A DNA stretch of 64,000 bases, from the NCBI GenBank assembly GCA_023105745.1, contig JALGQZ010000009.1, positions 45,041,967-45,105,966 on the forward strand, in the 5' to 3' direction. Each line of letters opens with the position of its first letter. Positions within the stretch are counted from its first letter, which is position 1. This document shows, in pieces, positions 36,979 through 49,534 of this stretch. Made by a program: the position numbers and the translations under genes. The DNA comes from Austropuccinia psidii (taxonomy: Eukaryota > Basidiomycota > Pucciniomycetes > Pucciniales > Sphaerophragmiaceae). The notes below the pieces were generated by a model that saw only the letters and a list, made by a program, of their open reading frames with translations, had not been told where the DNA came from and searched no databases.

Positions 36979-37701
36979 GATATTTACTTAAAAGACCTTT
37001 AAAAAGATTCTAATTGGGTTTATCCAATAACAAATTATATTTATAATCATAAAATTATATAATAATTTTATATTTTATTGATTTTAAAAGCTATTGAGGC
37101 ATTTGGAAAGCAATTGTACTGTCTTACACGTGGTTTTTCACATCCTTAGACTTGCAAGAACTTTCTTTGAGTGACTTTAGTGATTAAAAAAGATAATCTA
37201 TAAATTAAAAGTAATTTTTTTTTATAATTTAATTTTGTAAAAGAAACATATTCATTTTTTATTTTATTCTTTAAAAATAAAAATATAAAAAATATTAAAA
37301 AATATTAAAAAAATTTAAAAACCAATAAAAAAGTTATTTTTATTCATTTTTATTTATTTCTTTATTCATTTCAAGTTTTTAAAGATATATAAGCAATTTC
37401 TACGTGGAAAATTACCATATCTTGCCAAAAAATAACACTTCTTATAAAAAGACTTATATTTATTTGTCTTTTTTAGTGTTTGAAGATAACCCAACAGAAG
37501 ACAACCAAACTACTGTTGAGAGATTGGTGGAAGAAACTTGTCAAAGTTCTCCAACACCAGTTATCACCAAAAGAAAGAAAGCTAAGAAATTAGACTTTCC
37601 AGGACCCACCATTCAAGACTCTGAAGGTGAGCACCTCTTTTATAATTGCCATAAAAAGAATTTTTATTCTAAAATACTTTTATTTCTTATTTTCTTAAAT
37701 T
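36979..37701 (+). other. Leader of element F
   Basis: AT-rich leader of about 720 bp. An open segment at 37476-37625 (PTEDNQTTVERLVEETC and onward) is followed by GTGAGC at 37626, which could be a splice donor, with CAG near 37712 as acceptor. A spliced upstream gag exon is possible but unproved. Confidence 0.4.
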
Positions 37702-40700
37702 ATGACTACCAGAAGAGGTTCCCAATACTCCATCCAATCAGATGGAGCTGGATTCAGAGGTAGAACTGATCCCTCAAAAGGGAAAAGAAAGGGCAATATC
37801 CCCAATGGAACAGAATCCACACAAGGAAGTGCCTTATCCCAAAGGCAAGTCCCAGAAATGCCCATGATATCTGAGCCTGAATTGGAACTAAGTATGAGTA
37901 ACTCAAATAGGTACAAATCACATTCAGAGGGCTCAAATAGACATCTACATGAGCCAGTACAAGCAGTATTACACAGTGTACAAGGACAAAGATTGGGAAA
38001 TGCTGCCTCAAATACACCAAGGAGTGATGAACTCCTGGCACATCCTGAAAAAGTTCCTCAAAGAGGAGGAGATAGTGAAATACTCCAATGGATGGAATCC
38101 ACTGTCATCCAAACCTCAAATCAAAAAAATCAAGGATTACCACGCCAAAAAGAGGGAGGCAACCAAGGAAGAAGCCCCAGTAGCTTCTACCAGCAAGCCC
38201 CAAGCCAGCCAACTTCCCCAAGAAGGGAAGAAGAACAAGAAAAAGCACTGGAGGAAACCATATTCCCCAAGCTACAGGATCCCAAGAATCCAAAAGGATG
38301 CTATGGACAATGTTTTCAACATGGCCAGAACCTTGATGGAATTCAAGGACAAGGAAGAGCAAAGAATGAGACAACCTCATTTCCCAAAGAAATAACCTTG
38401 TCCAAAGATGTTGTAAATACTTTAACAGAAATTAAAAATAGTATATTACCTCTAAAAGAAATTAAAGATAGTTTATTATCACTACAAGAAATAAATAACA
38501 ATTTATCTTCTTTAACAAAAATTGTTGTGCAAAAGAAGAAAGAAATTGACAACATTAAGTTTATTGTTGAAAATAATAAAACAAAGAATTTAATTGACAA
38601 TACTCAAAAATTAATACAAGGACAACAAGAATTGTATAAATACATAAAAGATATCAAAGACAAGACTTTGACAATCAATTATGATGTGAGTATTGACAAT
38701 CTTACAGAAAAATTAAATAAATTAAGTATTTCTGTAGAAAAATTTGAAGAAAAGACTTCATCACACCAAAAATTATTTTTGGACCATGTGGAAAAAAGTG
38801 ATGAAGCAAGAATGCATCTGAAAGATGATATTCAAAGTGAAATAAGGCTTATTACAGAAAAAATGAATAAAATTAATGAGGCTAATTTAAATATGCCAAA
38901 GTTATCAACACCATTTTCTCATATAAGAAGCCCTGTTAAAACAAAAGAGGAATTGTCAAATCCTTTCATAACAGACTTTATTCACCAAGATAATAACCAA
39001 GTCTTAATGAAGGAAGCACCTCAATTGAAAGAATGGCCAACATTCACAGGAGAAGGTGAATATGACCACATGTCATTTATTAAAACAATTGACATGTTAC
39101 AAGAAGACTATGCCATACCAGATGAATTAATCACTGCAAGATTACATTCATTGTTTGAGAAATCTGCAAAAAGATGGTATTATGGCATAAGACAAACAAA
39201 TGGTAAAAATACCTGGTCTTGGTGGAAACATGAAATGATCACCAAGTGGGCAAATGATGCCTGGAGGTATAAGATAGAAAATGCATTTGAAAACTCTTTC
39301 TTTGACCCAGAGAAAGACAAACCTTTAACTTGGTTCTTGAAACAAGTTGAAAGGCTTAATGCACTGTACCCAGAAATGTCACAAAAGATGGTGCACATGA
39401 AAATACTTAAAAAATGTGGAGGGGAACTAGAACATGCCCTAAGAAGCAGGTGTATAGAACCATGCTCCACAGAAGAGTATATAAATGCACTAGAAGATAT
39501 AGTGACAAGAACAAAAATTGGCAGGACTTGGAACAAATTGGACATTAAAAGCCCAAATAAACCATTTATCAAAAAAGATAAATCAAAAGAATCCTTTAAG
39601 CCCAATACATCCAACAATAATGAGCAAAGAAAATGCCATAAATGTGGAGGTATCGCACACTTAGCCAATAATTGCCTTAAAAAAGCAAAAATTAATGAAA
39701 TTGTGGAAACAGAAAACCACAATGACAAAGAAGAGGAATCAGACTCTGAAAAAGAGACAGAAGAGTCAGAAAGCTCTGAAAGTGATGAAATCAATATAAT
39801 TAATGCACAAATTAATAATATTGATATAATTTATGAAGTACTGGATGTTAATTCAAACTTACCACAAGTTGGAACATCTGACACAAACCTGAAAAACATA
39901 CAAGATGCCAAAATGTATAGAATCAAACCTGCAAGAGGAATGGGATATACAGCTGGAAAATCAAGTATAAGCATTGTTATGGTTGATAACCAAGAAAGAA
40001 AAGTTAACTTGGATACAGAAGCATATTGCACTTGTGTTGGCAAAAGTTATTTAAAAACCATTGTCCCAAACTGGCAAGAAAAACTTATGCCAATACAAGG
40101 TGTCAAATTTAGTAGTGCAAGTGAGAGCATGAAGCCCCTTGGAATAATTGATTTAACACTAATTTTTCCTCATCCCTCACAATGTGTCAGAATTAAAGTA
40201 GAGTTTGTAGTAATGGACAACTGTACTAGTAATCATTTCATACTTGGGAATGACTACTTATCAATCTATGGTATAGATATCTCCAACCAAAAAGATAGAT
40301 ATTTTACCATAGGAGATAACAAAAGACAAAAGTTTGGCTTCTTAAATAACAAAAAACAAATCACAGTTATTAAGAAGGAAGAAAAAATTCCAGAAAAGGA
40401 ACTTTCTATATCTCAACAACTTAAAGAGGCAGAATTCAGTCAAGAATTAACAGAAAAAATGAAAGAAAAATTGATTGACCTCTTATTTAAGTATAAAAAT
40501 GCCTTTGCAACTGACAAAGAGCCACTAGGTGCCATAATTGGACATGAAGTGGATATAATTCTTAATGTAGAAAAGCCTTACCCACCTTTATTAAGACGAC
40601 CTGCTTATCCAGCCAGTCCAGGGGCTAGAGAAGCCTTAGAAGTGCACATTAAAGAATTAATGGACCTTGGAGTATTAAGAAAGGTTGGACATAATGAACA

Positions 40701-41109
40701 AGTAGAAGTTACTACACCTGTCATTATAACTTGGCATAATGGAAAATCAAGGATGGTAGGAGACTTCAGAGCCCTGAACACCTATACCATTCCAGACAGA
40801 TATCCAATACCTAGAATCCATGAGACATTGACCCAATTGTCACAAGCTAAGTTCATCACAGCTATGGATGCACTTAAAGGTTTTAATCAAAATGTCTTAA
40901 CAGACAATGCCAAGAAACTACTAAGAATAATAGTCCATTGTGGAATTTTTGAATACTTAAGAATGCCATTTGGGATAAAAAATGCACCTTCCCATTATCA
41001 AAGAATGATGAATACCATATTCCCTGAAGAATTATCAGAAGGATGGTTAATTATCTATATTGATGATATCATAGTTTGCTCAGAAACTTGGGAAAATCAC
41101 CTTACATAA
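37702..41109 (+). CDS. Element F Gag-protease-RT polyprotein (5' part)
   Basis: A 1135-codon frame. Residues 1-230 are low-complexity and overlap ORF1. Residues about 235-400 have heptad-like Leu/Ile spacing. The Gag core is about 443-620 (FTGEGEYDHM, WWKHEMITKW, LEHALRSRC). A canonical CCHC knuckle CHKCGGIAHLANNC is near 643-656, followed by an acidic stretch. The aspartic protease motif near 768 reads LDTEAYC, with Glu in place of the expected Gly. RT follows from about 960 (TTPVIITWHNGKSRMVGDFR, FGIKNAPSHYQRMMN, IIYIDDIIVCSE). A TAA at 41107-41109 cuts RT. Gag and Pol share one frame, unlike B and D. Confidence 0.9.
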   Translation: MTTRRGSQYSIQSDGAGFRGRTDPSKGKRKGNIPNGTESTQGSALSQRQVPEMPMISEPELELSMSNSNRYKSHSEGSNRHLHEPVQAVLHSVQGQRLGNAASNTPRSDELLAHPEKVPQRGGDSEILQWMESTVIQTSNQKNQGLPRQKEGGNQGRSPSSFYQQAPSQPTSPRREEEQEKALEETIFPKLQDPKNPKGCYGQCFQHGQNLDGIQGQGRAKNETTSFPKEITLSKDVVNTLTEIKNSILPLKEIKDSLLSLQEINNNLSSLTKIVVQKKKEIDNIKFIVENNKTKNLIDNTQKLIQGQQELYKYIKDIKDKTLTINYDVSIDNLTEKLNKLSISVEKFEEKTSSHQKLFLDHVEKSDEARMHLKDDIQSEIRLITEKMNKINEANLNMPKLSTPFSHIRSPVKTKEELSNPFITDFIHQDNNQVLMKEAPQLKEWPTFTGEGEYDHMSFIKTIDMLQEDYAIPDELITARLHSLFEKSAKRWYYGIRQTNGKNTWSWWKHEMITKWANDAWRYKIENAFENSFFDPEKDKPLTWFLKQVERLNALYPEMSQKMVHMKILKKCGGELEHALRSRCIEPCSTEEYINALEDIVTRTKIGRTWNKLDIKSPNKPFIKKDKSKESFKPNTSNNNEQRKCHKCGGIAHLANNCLKKAKINEIVETENHNDKEEESDSEKETEESESSESDEINIINAQINNIDIIYEVLDVNSNLPQVGTSDTNLKNIQDAKMYRIKPARGMGYTAGKSSISIVMVDNQERKVNLDTEAYCTCVGKSYLKTIVPNWQEKLMPIQGVKFSSASESMKPLGIIDLTLIFPHPSQCVRIKVEFVVMDNCTSNHFILGNDYLSIYGIDISNQKDRYFTIGDNKRQKFGFLNNKKQITVIKKEEKIPEKELSISQQLKEAEFSQELTEKMKEKLIDLLFKYKNAFATDKEPLGAIIGHEVDIILNVEKPYPPLLRRPAYPASPGAREALEVHIKELMDLGVLRKVGHNEQVEVTTPVIITWHNGKSRMVGDFRALNTYTIPDRYPIPRIHETLTQLSQAKFITAMDALKGFNQNVLTDNAKKLLRIIVHCGIFEYLRMPFGIKNAPSHYQRMMNTIFPEELSEGWLIIYIDDIIVCSETWENHLT
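37949..38395 (+). CDS. Element F gag ORF1 overlapping ORF2
   Basis: A 148-codon frame in the +1 position relative to the polyprotein, which is therefore in -1 relative to it. It contains a Gag N-terminal segment with KEEEIVKYSNGWNP, a Lys-rich middle and MARTLMEFKDKEEQRMRQ at the end. It corresponds to ORF1 of element A. The overlap with the other frame is complete, so this DNA is open in two frames for about 150 codons. Upstream in this frame stops occur within 60 codons. Confidence 0.55.
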   Translation: MSQYKQYYTVYKDKDWEMLPQIHQGVMNSWHILKKFLKEEEIVKYSNGWNPLSSKPQIKKIKDYHAKKREATKEEAPVASTSKPQASQLPQEGKKNKKKHWRKPYSPSYRIPRIQKDAMDNVFNMARTLMEFKDKEEQRMRQPHFPKK

Positions 41110-42622
41110 CTAGAAAGGGTACTACAAAAAATAGTCCAAGTGAATATGAAAATTTCCTTGAAAAAGTGTCATTTTGCATATAGTGAATTAAAAGCATTAG
41201 GACATGTTGTATCTGGACTTAGTCTAGGAATAGACAAAAATAAAATAGCAGCAGTACTACTTAAACCAATGCCTCAAACCAAAAAAGAAATGCAATCATT
41301 TTTAAGATTTGCTGGTTACTATAGACAGCATATAAAGGACTTTGCAAAAATTGCCAAATCCTTATATAAATTATGTGACCAACAAACAGTTTATGAAATG
41401 ACTGAAGAAAGGGTAAAGGCATATGAAGAATTGAAAAATTCACTAACAAATGCCCCATTTCTTCTACTGCCAGATTGGAAACTACCTTTCAAACTATACA
41501 TTGATGCTTGTGGAGAAGGATTAGGTGCTGCACTTCACCAAACACAAATTATCAATGATAAACCAGTGGAAGGACAAATTTGTTTCATTTCAAGGCAAAT
41601 AAAGCCAACAGAAGCAAGGTATTGAGCAAGCCAAATGGAATGCTTATGCCTAGTGTGGGCTTTAGAAAAACTGCATTATTATTTGGATGGCACAGTATTT
41701 GATGTAATCACAGACTGTAATGCTGTGAAATCACTATGAAATATGAAGACTCCAAATAGACATATGCTGAGATGGCAAATTGATATCCAAGAATATAGAG
41801 GAAATATGACTATTGTACATAAATCTGGAAATATTCATAAAAATGCAGATGGTCTTAGCAGATTGTCTTTAGCAAATACCCCTGACAATCCAGCATGGGT
41901 ACCACAAGAAGAGCACCATATAGAAGAAATATGTGTCACAGACATAGGCACAGAATTCTTTAACCAAGTTAAAGAAAGCTATAAGACAGACAAGAATTGC
42001 CATATCTTAAGCCAACTTCTAATGAAAGACTGCAAAGATCCATCACTTTCATCAAAACTAGATGAAATATGGAAAAAGTCATATGATGAAGGAAGATTCC
42101 ACCTCCTTGATGGAATCCTTTACCATCAAACAAAACACACATGTGTTATGGCCTTAACAGATAGAACACTAATAAACACTATTTTACATGAGTGTCATGA
42201 TAGTGTTGCATCTGGACATCTCTCAGAAGATAGGACACTAGAGAGGGTGAAAACCTGCTCTTGGTGGCCAAATTGGAAGAAAGATGTTGCAGAGTACTGC
42301 CAAACCTGTGACAGATGTCAAAAATCCAACAGAGCCACAGGAAAGAAATTTGGAATGATGATCCAAATCCAAGAACCAAAATCCCCATGGGAAATAGTTC
42401 ATATGGATTGGGTAACAGCACTACCTCCAGGAGGAGACAGGAGCTATAATGCATGTCTAGTGTTAGTTGACAGGTACAGTAAGACTCCCATGTTCTTACC
42501 ATGTCATAAAGATGACACAGCTATGGATACAGCCATAATGATATGGAATGAAGTCATTAGCCACACAGGCTTATTCCAAAATATCATGAGTGACAGAGAC
42601 CCAAAGTTCACTTCAGCATTAT
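41110..42622 (+). pseudogene. Element F RT end, RNase H and integrase core
   Basis: It continues the polyprotein frame after the TAA. TGA stops at 41623-41625 and near 41738 interrupt RNase H ([15 protein letters not shown]). The integrase has an HHCC zinc region ([11 protein letters not shown] ... CQTCDRC) and catalytic Asp regions HMDWVTALP and [10 protein letters not shown]. The solo E LTR enters at 42623 just before the Glu-containing part. Confidence 0.88.
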
Positions 42623-44451
42623 TGTGAGCCTTAGAGGTAATTTCATATACCCAAAAGACCACAAATATAAAAAATGACCTATTAATATAAATACAATAAA
42701 TTTATTTATAATATTAAAATAAAAATCAAAATATAAATATAAAAATTATATTAAAAATAAAAAATTAATTATAATTTAAAAATAAAAATACATTAAATTT
42801 TGTAAATATAAAATTACATTTATATTTGAAAAAATTAAGTAAAAATGAAATTTTAACAAAATTGTGAAAAAATCAATAAATTTGGAAAAAAATTAAATAA
42901 AATTTATTATAACTTTTTATCCAATAAATAAACATATAAAATTTATTTCACCATTGGATTCCTCATAAAAAATCAGGTGGGGTCACCTCTGAGTGAAATT
43001 CTTGTAACTCAACTCTAAATAAGCTTAAATTAAGTTTTAGTATTTTCAATACAAAAGTTGAAAATCCTCAAAACCTTAATTTAATTCACACCACATGTGG
43101 TGTTAACCATCAATTTTTGTGTTAAAATTGAGGTGTTGTGTTTAGTTTAGAAGTTATGAGGAATTGAAGTATTTTCAATTGAATTCAATTGAAATGTCAA
43201 AATGTGCGCGTGTATTACATAAGTGAACTTTGATTTACATATGAGGTGTCAATTATTACTGTATTGTACTGTACAATTGAATTGAATTACATATGTAAAT
43301 TACAAGTATAATACATGATGAGGAATTAAAGAAAAAATAAATTGGAAAGATTAAATTTGGGGGGGGAAAGGAACTCCAGCTCTAAGGGGGAGCTAGACCC
43401 CCAAAGTCCTTGCTGACAGGCGTGGGATGTCAAAATTCACTCAAAAGTTCATCACTTTTGGCCTGGAATTGAGTTACAGGGTCTGTGGACTCAATTGATG
43501 ATGAGGTTTTGATACCAACTGGGGTAGTTTTAGCTGTTGCCAAGAGGGTAAAACTACCCTTAAGATAAAACCATCATAGTAAAAACAGTTTTAACTGGTT
43601 TCTACGTCTCTGACACACATTCTGACGTGTTTTGAAGACTCTAGGTCTGGTATTGCTATAGTAATGGCTGATTTAAGGGTCTAAAATGGCTAAAAATGGC
43701 TAAATCCAGCCCTTTTTGGCCTAAACCAGGGTTCAATGATGCCATAATTGGCTTTTCTGTTGTCAGACTGTTTTTCACGACTGACAAGAGTAAATTTTAC
43801 TTTTGGAGTAAGAGAATTGATGGCTATAAAAGAATGTCTTCTTTGCCCCACTTTTCTCTTCATGTTAGAATCTTTTCCTTTTATTAATTAGTTTAAAACT
43901 GTTAAACCAATCAATCAAAGATTCCAACCACCACTTTTAAATCATTTTAATCCTTTTAACCACGAAAAGAAAAATCATTATAATCATTGTTTGTAACTCT
44001 TATAATCATTTTTACCCCTGAACCACCCCAAAAGTGAATTAAAGCATCTTTCATCACTGTAAACTTTGTCACTTTGTTTCCAAATTCACTCTGGTCACTT
44101 TTGGGCGTGTTTTCTCTTTAATACTCTGTTTAAAGACTTTGTTTTTTAATTAATTGCTTGCAGTTCTTTGCTCAATTGATTCCAATTGAAATTGCTCTTG
44201 AAGAAATTTCTTTTGTAGCCTTAAAATATCTCTTGTAGAGTATTTTTTGGATAAATTTTTATTGTTGGTAAAACAATAAATTTTTATAATATTATTGTTT
44301 TATACTAATAAAGTTATAAACAATAAAATTGGCGTCTTTCCTCTTAAAAATAATATTTCATACTATTTTTAATTGATTTTTACCTCTTACAAATTTTGAG
44401 GACAGGAAAAGTACTTGATTTTTAATCAAAGTTTCATATCCACACCTTACA
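42623..44451 (+). mobile_element. Solo LTR of family E (copy E1) in F integrase
   Basis: 1829 bp, TGTGAGCCTTAG...CACACCTTACA, with a perfect duplication ATTAT (42618-42622, 44452-44456). TATA word GCTATAAAAG at 43823-43832. Nearly identical to E2. Confidence 0.94.
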
Positions 44452-44456
44452 ATTAT

Positions 44457-45334
44457 GGACAAATCTCCATAACTTATTTGGGACAAAGCTATCATTCTCA
44501 ACAGCTTACCATCCCCAAACTGATGGTTTAGCAGAAAGAATGATACAGACCTTAGAGGACATGATCAGAAGATTCTGTGCCTATGGGCTAGAATTCAAAG
44601 ATTCTGATGGTTTTACCCATGATTGGTGTACACTAATACCAGCACTTGAACTGGCATATAAGACATCAATCCCATCTTCTACTGGCAAAACACCAGCAAT
44701 GCTAGAGAAAGGTTAGAGTCCAAGACTTCCTTATGATACCCTCAAAAAGGACTTAGTGGACATACATCCAACAGCAAGCAGTTTTAAGATAATGCTTGAC
44801 AAAGCAAGACACCATGCAAACAGATGCATGCAAGACTCTTTCAAATATGCAAAAGAAAGATGGGACAAAAGTCATAAACCACCTGACTTCAAAATAGGAG
44901 ATTTGGTATTAGTATCAACTCTTAACTTTAATAACATAAAAGGACCAAAGAAATTGAAAGATTCCTTTGCAGGACCATTTATGGTAAAACCACTTCATGG
45001 ACCCAATGCTGCACAATTGGAACTCACAGGTGATTTAATGAATAAACACCCAGCTTTTCCTGTAAGTCTTATAAAACCTTACAGCTCAAGTGACAAAGAA
45101 TTATTTCCACTAAGAAATAAACCCCCACTTGAAATTCCCCCTTTGGAAGAAGGAGAAGAAAAAATAATTGTAAAAGTCCTTAAAGAAAGAAGGACAAGGA
45201 ACAAAAAAGAAAGAGAATACCTTGTAAGGTATAGAAACCCAACTCAAGAAGATGAATGGCTACTTGAGAAAGATATAACAAATGCTGATGAACTACTGAG
45301 GAGGTTTAGACATGAAAGAAAACCTAAAGAATAA
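44457..45334 (+). pseudogene. Element F integrase C-terminal part
   Basis: The integrase frame resumes after the solo LTR with [13 protein letters not shown], holding the catalytic Glu. One TAG (near 44713) precedes an open 192-codon stretch (44756-45334). It contains the GPF/Y-like segment (FAGPFMVKPLHG, HPAFPVSLIKPY) and a divergent chromodomain-like end (REYLVRYRNPTQEDEWLLE). It ends at a stop 118 bp before the 3' LTR. Confidence 0.85.
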
Positions 45335-45437
45335 CAAAATCAAGCATTATTGAGCTTCAGGACTGATAAAGTCTAATGAAGAGGTAGGACAGTGGATGAT
45401 ACCCTAATCACACATATCAGATTGTGGTACAATCGTT

Positions 45438-45452
45438 TTTGGTGGTAGGGAA
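45438..45452 (+). other. Polypurine tract of element F
   Basis: TTTTGGTGGTAGGGAA-type purine-rich sequence directly before the 3' LTR at 45453. Confidence 0.65.
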
Positions 45453-48400
45453 TGTGAGCCTTTGAGATATGACCACATACCCAATAAGGTCACAAAAAAG
45501 ACTCAGAATAATTATACCTTTAATATAATTATATTAAAAGTACTTAGAATAATTATACATTAAAAATAATTACTTAAATATACAAAAAATACCATAAATT
45601 GGTACAAAAATTGGTTTAACTTAAAAACCAATGAATCAACATCTAAAATAAATTATACCATTGGATTCCCCATGGTAAAATACACATATACCATTTTTAT
45701 GGCATATCTGTAAAGTCAATATTTAATGAATTATAAGGTATAATACCTTATAAAAACCATAAAACCTTATTTATCTCAGAAGCTAATGAAACAACATGTG
45801 AAATAAATTGTACCAGTGGATTCCCCACAAACGTCCACACATAAAACAATTAATAAGCTAATTTCCAAAGTTAATACTTAAGGAATTAACCTGAATATAT
45901 GTGTGAGCCTTGAGGTATATTTTAAATACCCAAATAGGCCACAATTATCTTAAAAAGAAATTTTGAATTATGCAAAACTCATAAGTCATGCATATATCTA
46001 AAATTCATCATTTTCAATTTCAGAAAAGATGAATAACTTTTTATTGAGTAAGTAAATCCATGGATTTAAGACCAGATTTGGATTCTACACAAAAATTCAC
46101 CTAGGGTAGCTCCATAGAGTGAATAAGCGCAATTTAAGTATTTGAGGTGGTAAAATGGAAAATACTTCAATACCACATCATTAATACCACATAAAAGATC
46201 CGTGAAAATTTTTGTTTTTCTTGATTTTTAGCCAAAATAATGGGAAAGTGAGAAATCCCATGTTACATATACACTAAGAATAGTGTTATGCATGTTTTGA
46301 GCACTTAATATCATGGTATTCTTACATGGACCTTTGGTACACCTATAGTGGATATCTCACTTTAAGCTTAAATTACTATTTTGACGTAAAAATTAGGCAA
46401 GGGGGACAAAAGACATCAAAGAGAGCCAGGGTACCCAACTTCTGAGGCCTCAGAGGCGTGGATAGCTCCAGAGCATGGATTCATGGCTCATCTTGGCCCA
46501 ATTGGTAAACTAAAACTCTTTGGGAACTTGGTTACCAAGTTACACCTACTGTAATCATAAGAAAAATAGCAAATAACCTGCTATTTTGACGTGCCAAGGA
46601 GGTAATGAGCTACTTAGACTCCTGTAACCACGTCAATTCTTGATGACTTTCCATGACTAGACCCTAAAAGAGTAATTAAACCCTTTTGGGATCCATATTC
46701 ATTGATTTACCTCATAGCAACCAGCAAAATACTGCTATTTGCAATTCTACGTAGAAATGAGGTAAAAACTTCAAAAATTCATTAAAAATACAATTCTTAA
46801 TGAATCTTCCTGAAACTTTCAGGACCAATGAAGAACTGTATTATCTATGGTACAACCAAAAAGAATCATGGTTTTACTAGTAAAATTAAAAGTTTTACCT
46901 ACAGTCCATTTTTGACCATTCTACGTGAAACACTGAATCTTCAAAAATTCACAGTAATTACAACCTGTGATGAAATTTGCAATAACATTGATAACTTTGA
47001 GAAATCAATGATTCTTTTAGAATAAAAGAAGATTTACAGATTTTACTCCTTTTATTCTTAACCATATTGGGGTTGCTAGTCACGTAAAAGCATCAATTAA
47101 GTAATTATGATAATCTTACGTGACAACAGATGATGCAATCATTAATCCAAAAGGGTTTATTGTTTTCTCACTCACTGGTTTTTCAGTTTGCTCCATGGCA
47201 CGCCTCTGTGAGCTGTTGTTGACTTAAAAGAAGCCTCTTCTTGCTGTTTTTTCCAAGAATCATCTTATCAATTTATTAAATCATTATTACTGACAAAATA
47301 AGTATTAGTTAAAGCTATTCTTAAGTATTTTAAATCTTTCAAAATCATCCAGAAAGACGTGAAATCATAGAATCCAACTATATATTGTTGTAATACTGTT
47401 ATAAATCCTTTTGATCCCTTAAATCCACAATTCCACGTCAAATTTCTCTACTCTTATCTATCAATAAGTTCTTTTGAGTATTACTGAGTCATTTATTCTT
47501 AATTCTTAAAGTTTTTCTCTCGTAATAGTTTTCTTCAAGAATTATCTTTATAATTATTCTTGCAAAAGATAATTATATATTAAAATAATTTCATTATTTT
47601 AATGAAGAAGTTTTTATTATTAAATTCTTCTTGTAATTGATTCTTGTAGACAGTTACTTGCTCACTGTTAAAATCACTAGTAGTGCTTAACACGTGAAAG
47701 AAATAATTTTTTAATTATTTAATTGTGGTTATAATAATATTTTATTATTATATTTCATAAGAACAGACATAGTACTGTTGATTAATAGTAATATTATCAT
47801 CAGTTTCATAGTCACATCTTACAATATGCACTTTTTTGGTCAACGCATATATTCAAGGATCATAGCTAATATCTCTTAAACTATACATGATAGAATGATG
47901 AACCAAAAATAAAGTTACCACGTAATTACTGTAAGAACACAGATATGAGCTTTATTTTCCAAATTATAAACAAGGTTAAAACCTATGATGAAATATTGAT
48001 AAAAATCAACAGAGCTGTTGACCACTTTGTTGTGAAAGTGTTCCAAACTTAAAAAAAAGCATACAGTTGGATTCTACTAGTTCATTCGTGAAGAATGATG
48101 TAATTTTTATTATTAAATTCAGGGTATATACCCCTGAAATCAAGGTTTGAAGTTTAAAATATTGAATTTCGACAGAAAAGATGAGTTACAAGAAAAATCA
48201 TCAAAATTATGGTTTTGATGATGTAATGAAAAGCTCTTGGCAGAATAATAAGGTTATTCCAGGCTATCAGAATTCACTCTCTGAATTGCTGTAGCGTGTA
48301 AATCTTAAACGTTATTGAGGATCAAAGTTTGAGCTTAATTTGAGCAGTTATGACCACTCACAGTAACCTTAATTTAAGTTTAACAGTCTTAAGAGTGATA

Positions 48401-49405
48401 AAATTGGTGAATACTATTAGTTTATGATTAAAACTAATAAAATCCACGAAATTTGGGGTTCTGCCAAGCCTCTGATGTCATCAACTTTAGAGTTATAGTG
48501 ATAACTCTAAATAATGGTGTAATAATGATGTAATATGGTTTGATAATGATGTAATCATCTCCAAACCTTAAAATATTGATCAATTCCAGTGGATAGGATC
48601 AGTACACGTCTACTAGAAGCCTGTTGGACTCTAGGAGGGAGGTATTTACTATAAATAGAGCTCTTTTTACTCTATTTTCCCCTCAGACGCATCAAAAACA
48701 TTAAGTCAATTAAATCAAAGGTAATTTCTTTATTCTTTATATATAAAACTATTATATTATTAAAGACCAAAGCCCACCTTATTATAATCATCCATTTTGA
48801 CGTGATTAAATCATTTATTTAATTGTTTTTGTTAAGAATCTCTCTAAAACCTCATTTCCACGTAAAAATCCAGAATAATTTGTAATTTTCTTTATTTTTA
48901 TTGTAAATACAATTCAAAAAGGTTGTATTTATATTTTTTTGGCGTAAAATATTTCAAAATTATTATATTAAGTGTTAAAAGTAGGTTATTTTCTCTTATT
49001 ATAATAATTTCTCTATTATTACTCTCTTAATAATACTTTAATTAATATAAATAGTATTTATATTAATTAATAACTTTAATATTAGTAATATTATTGTTAT
49101 TAATTGTTTTTTATTAATAAAAAGCAATTTTGTATGCCTTTATTATTTGTTGGTAACAATAATAAAGAGCTTTTTAAATATATTAATTATTTTATATTAA
49201 TATATTTATTTATATATTATATTTTCATACTATAAATTTTATTATTATATTTATTCAATAATATAATTATTTTACGCCATAATAATAATTATTATTTATT
49301 ATTATTATATTTTTGATCTTATTTATTCAATACATAAGGAAATTCAGAGTACAATAAGTAATAAATTAGTAATTTTTACCTATTGTTTCATAGTCAAACT
49401 TTACC
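45453..49405 (+). repeat. 3' LTR of element F, split by solo G LTR
   Basis: LTR parts are 45453-45901 and 47829-49405; together they match the 5' LTR in length (2026 bp). The G LTR sits between copies of ATATG. Confidence 0.92.
45902..47823 (+). mobile_element. Solo LTR of family G (copy G1)
   Basis: 1922 bp, TGTGAGCCTTGAGG...CATCTTACA, with duplication ATATG (45897-45901, 47824-47828). The F 5' LTR at 35390-35400 shows the empty site. It is about 510 bp longer than the G2 LTR, which lacks the part matching roughly 46427-46935. Confidence 0.93.
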
Positions 49406-49410
49406 CAATT

Positions 49411-49534
49411 GGGCCCTCAGTTGAGGAACTGCTGGGGTGCCATCAAGAGGAACTCTTGGAGTTGGAGTAAGAGCAGCTTGAGCTCTGGCCTGAGATCTGG
49501 TTTGTATTGAAGGAGGTGAATGTTTGACAGGCAT
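49411..49534 (-). pseudogene. Element D gag N-terminus
   Basis: ATG at 49532-49534 on the minus strand, followed by about 41 codons beginning MPVKHSPPSIQTRSQ. This parallels the B Gag start MPVQHSPPAKNTRSQ. The frame runs into the CAATT duplication and continues at 34935 on the far side of element F. Confidence 0.88.

Larger units (their letters stand above)
34936..49405 (+). mobile_element. Element F: Ty3/gypsy element nested in D gag
   Basis: Target duplication CAATT (34931-34935, 49406-49410). The 5' LTR is 34936-36961. The 3' LTR starts at 45453 and contains a solo G LTR. The interior encodes Gag-PR-RT-RNase H-IN with a divergent chromodomain-like end. Pol is broken by three stops, a solo E LTR and a fourth stop. 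The last base of the 3' LTR is C instead of A. Confidence 0.92.
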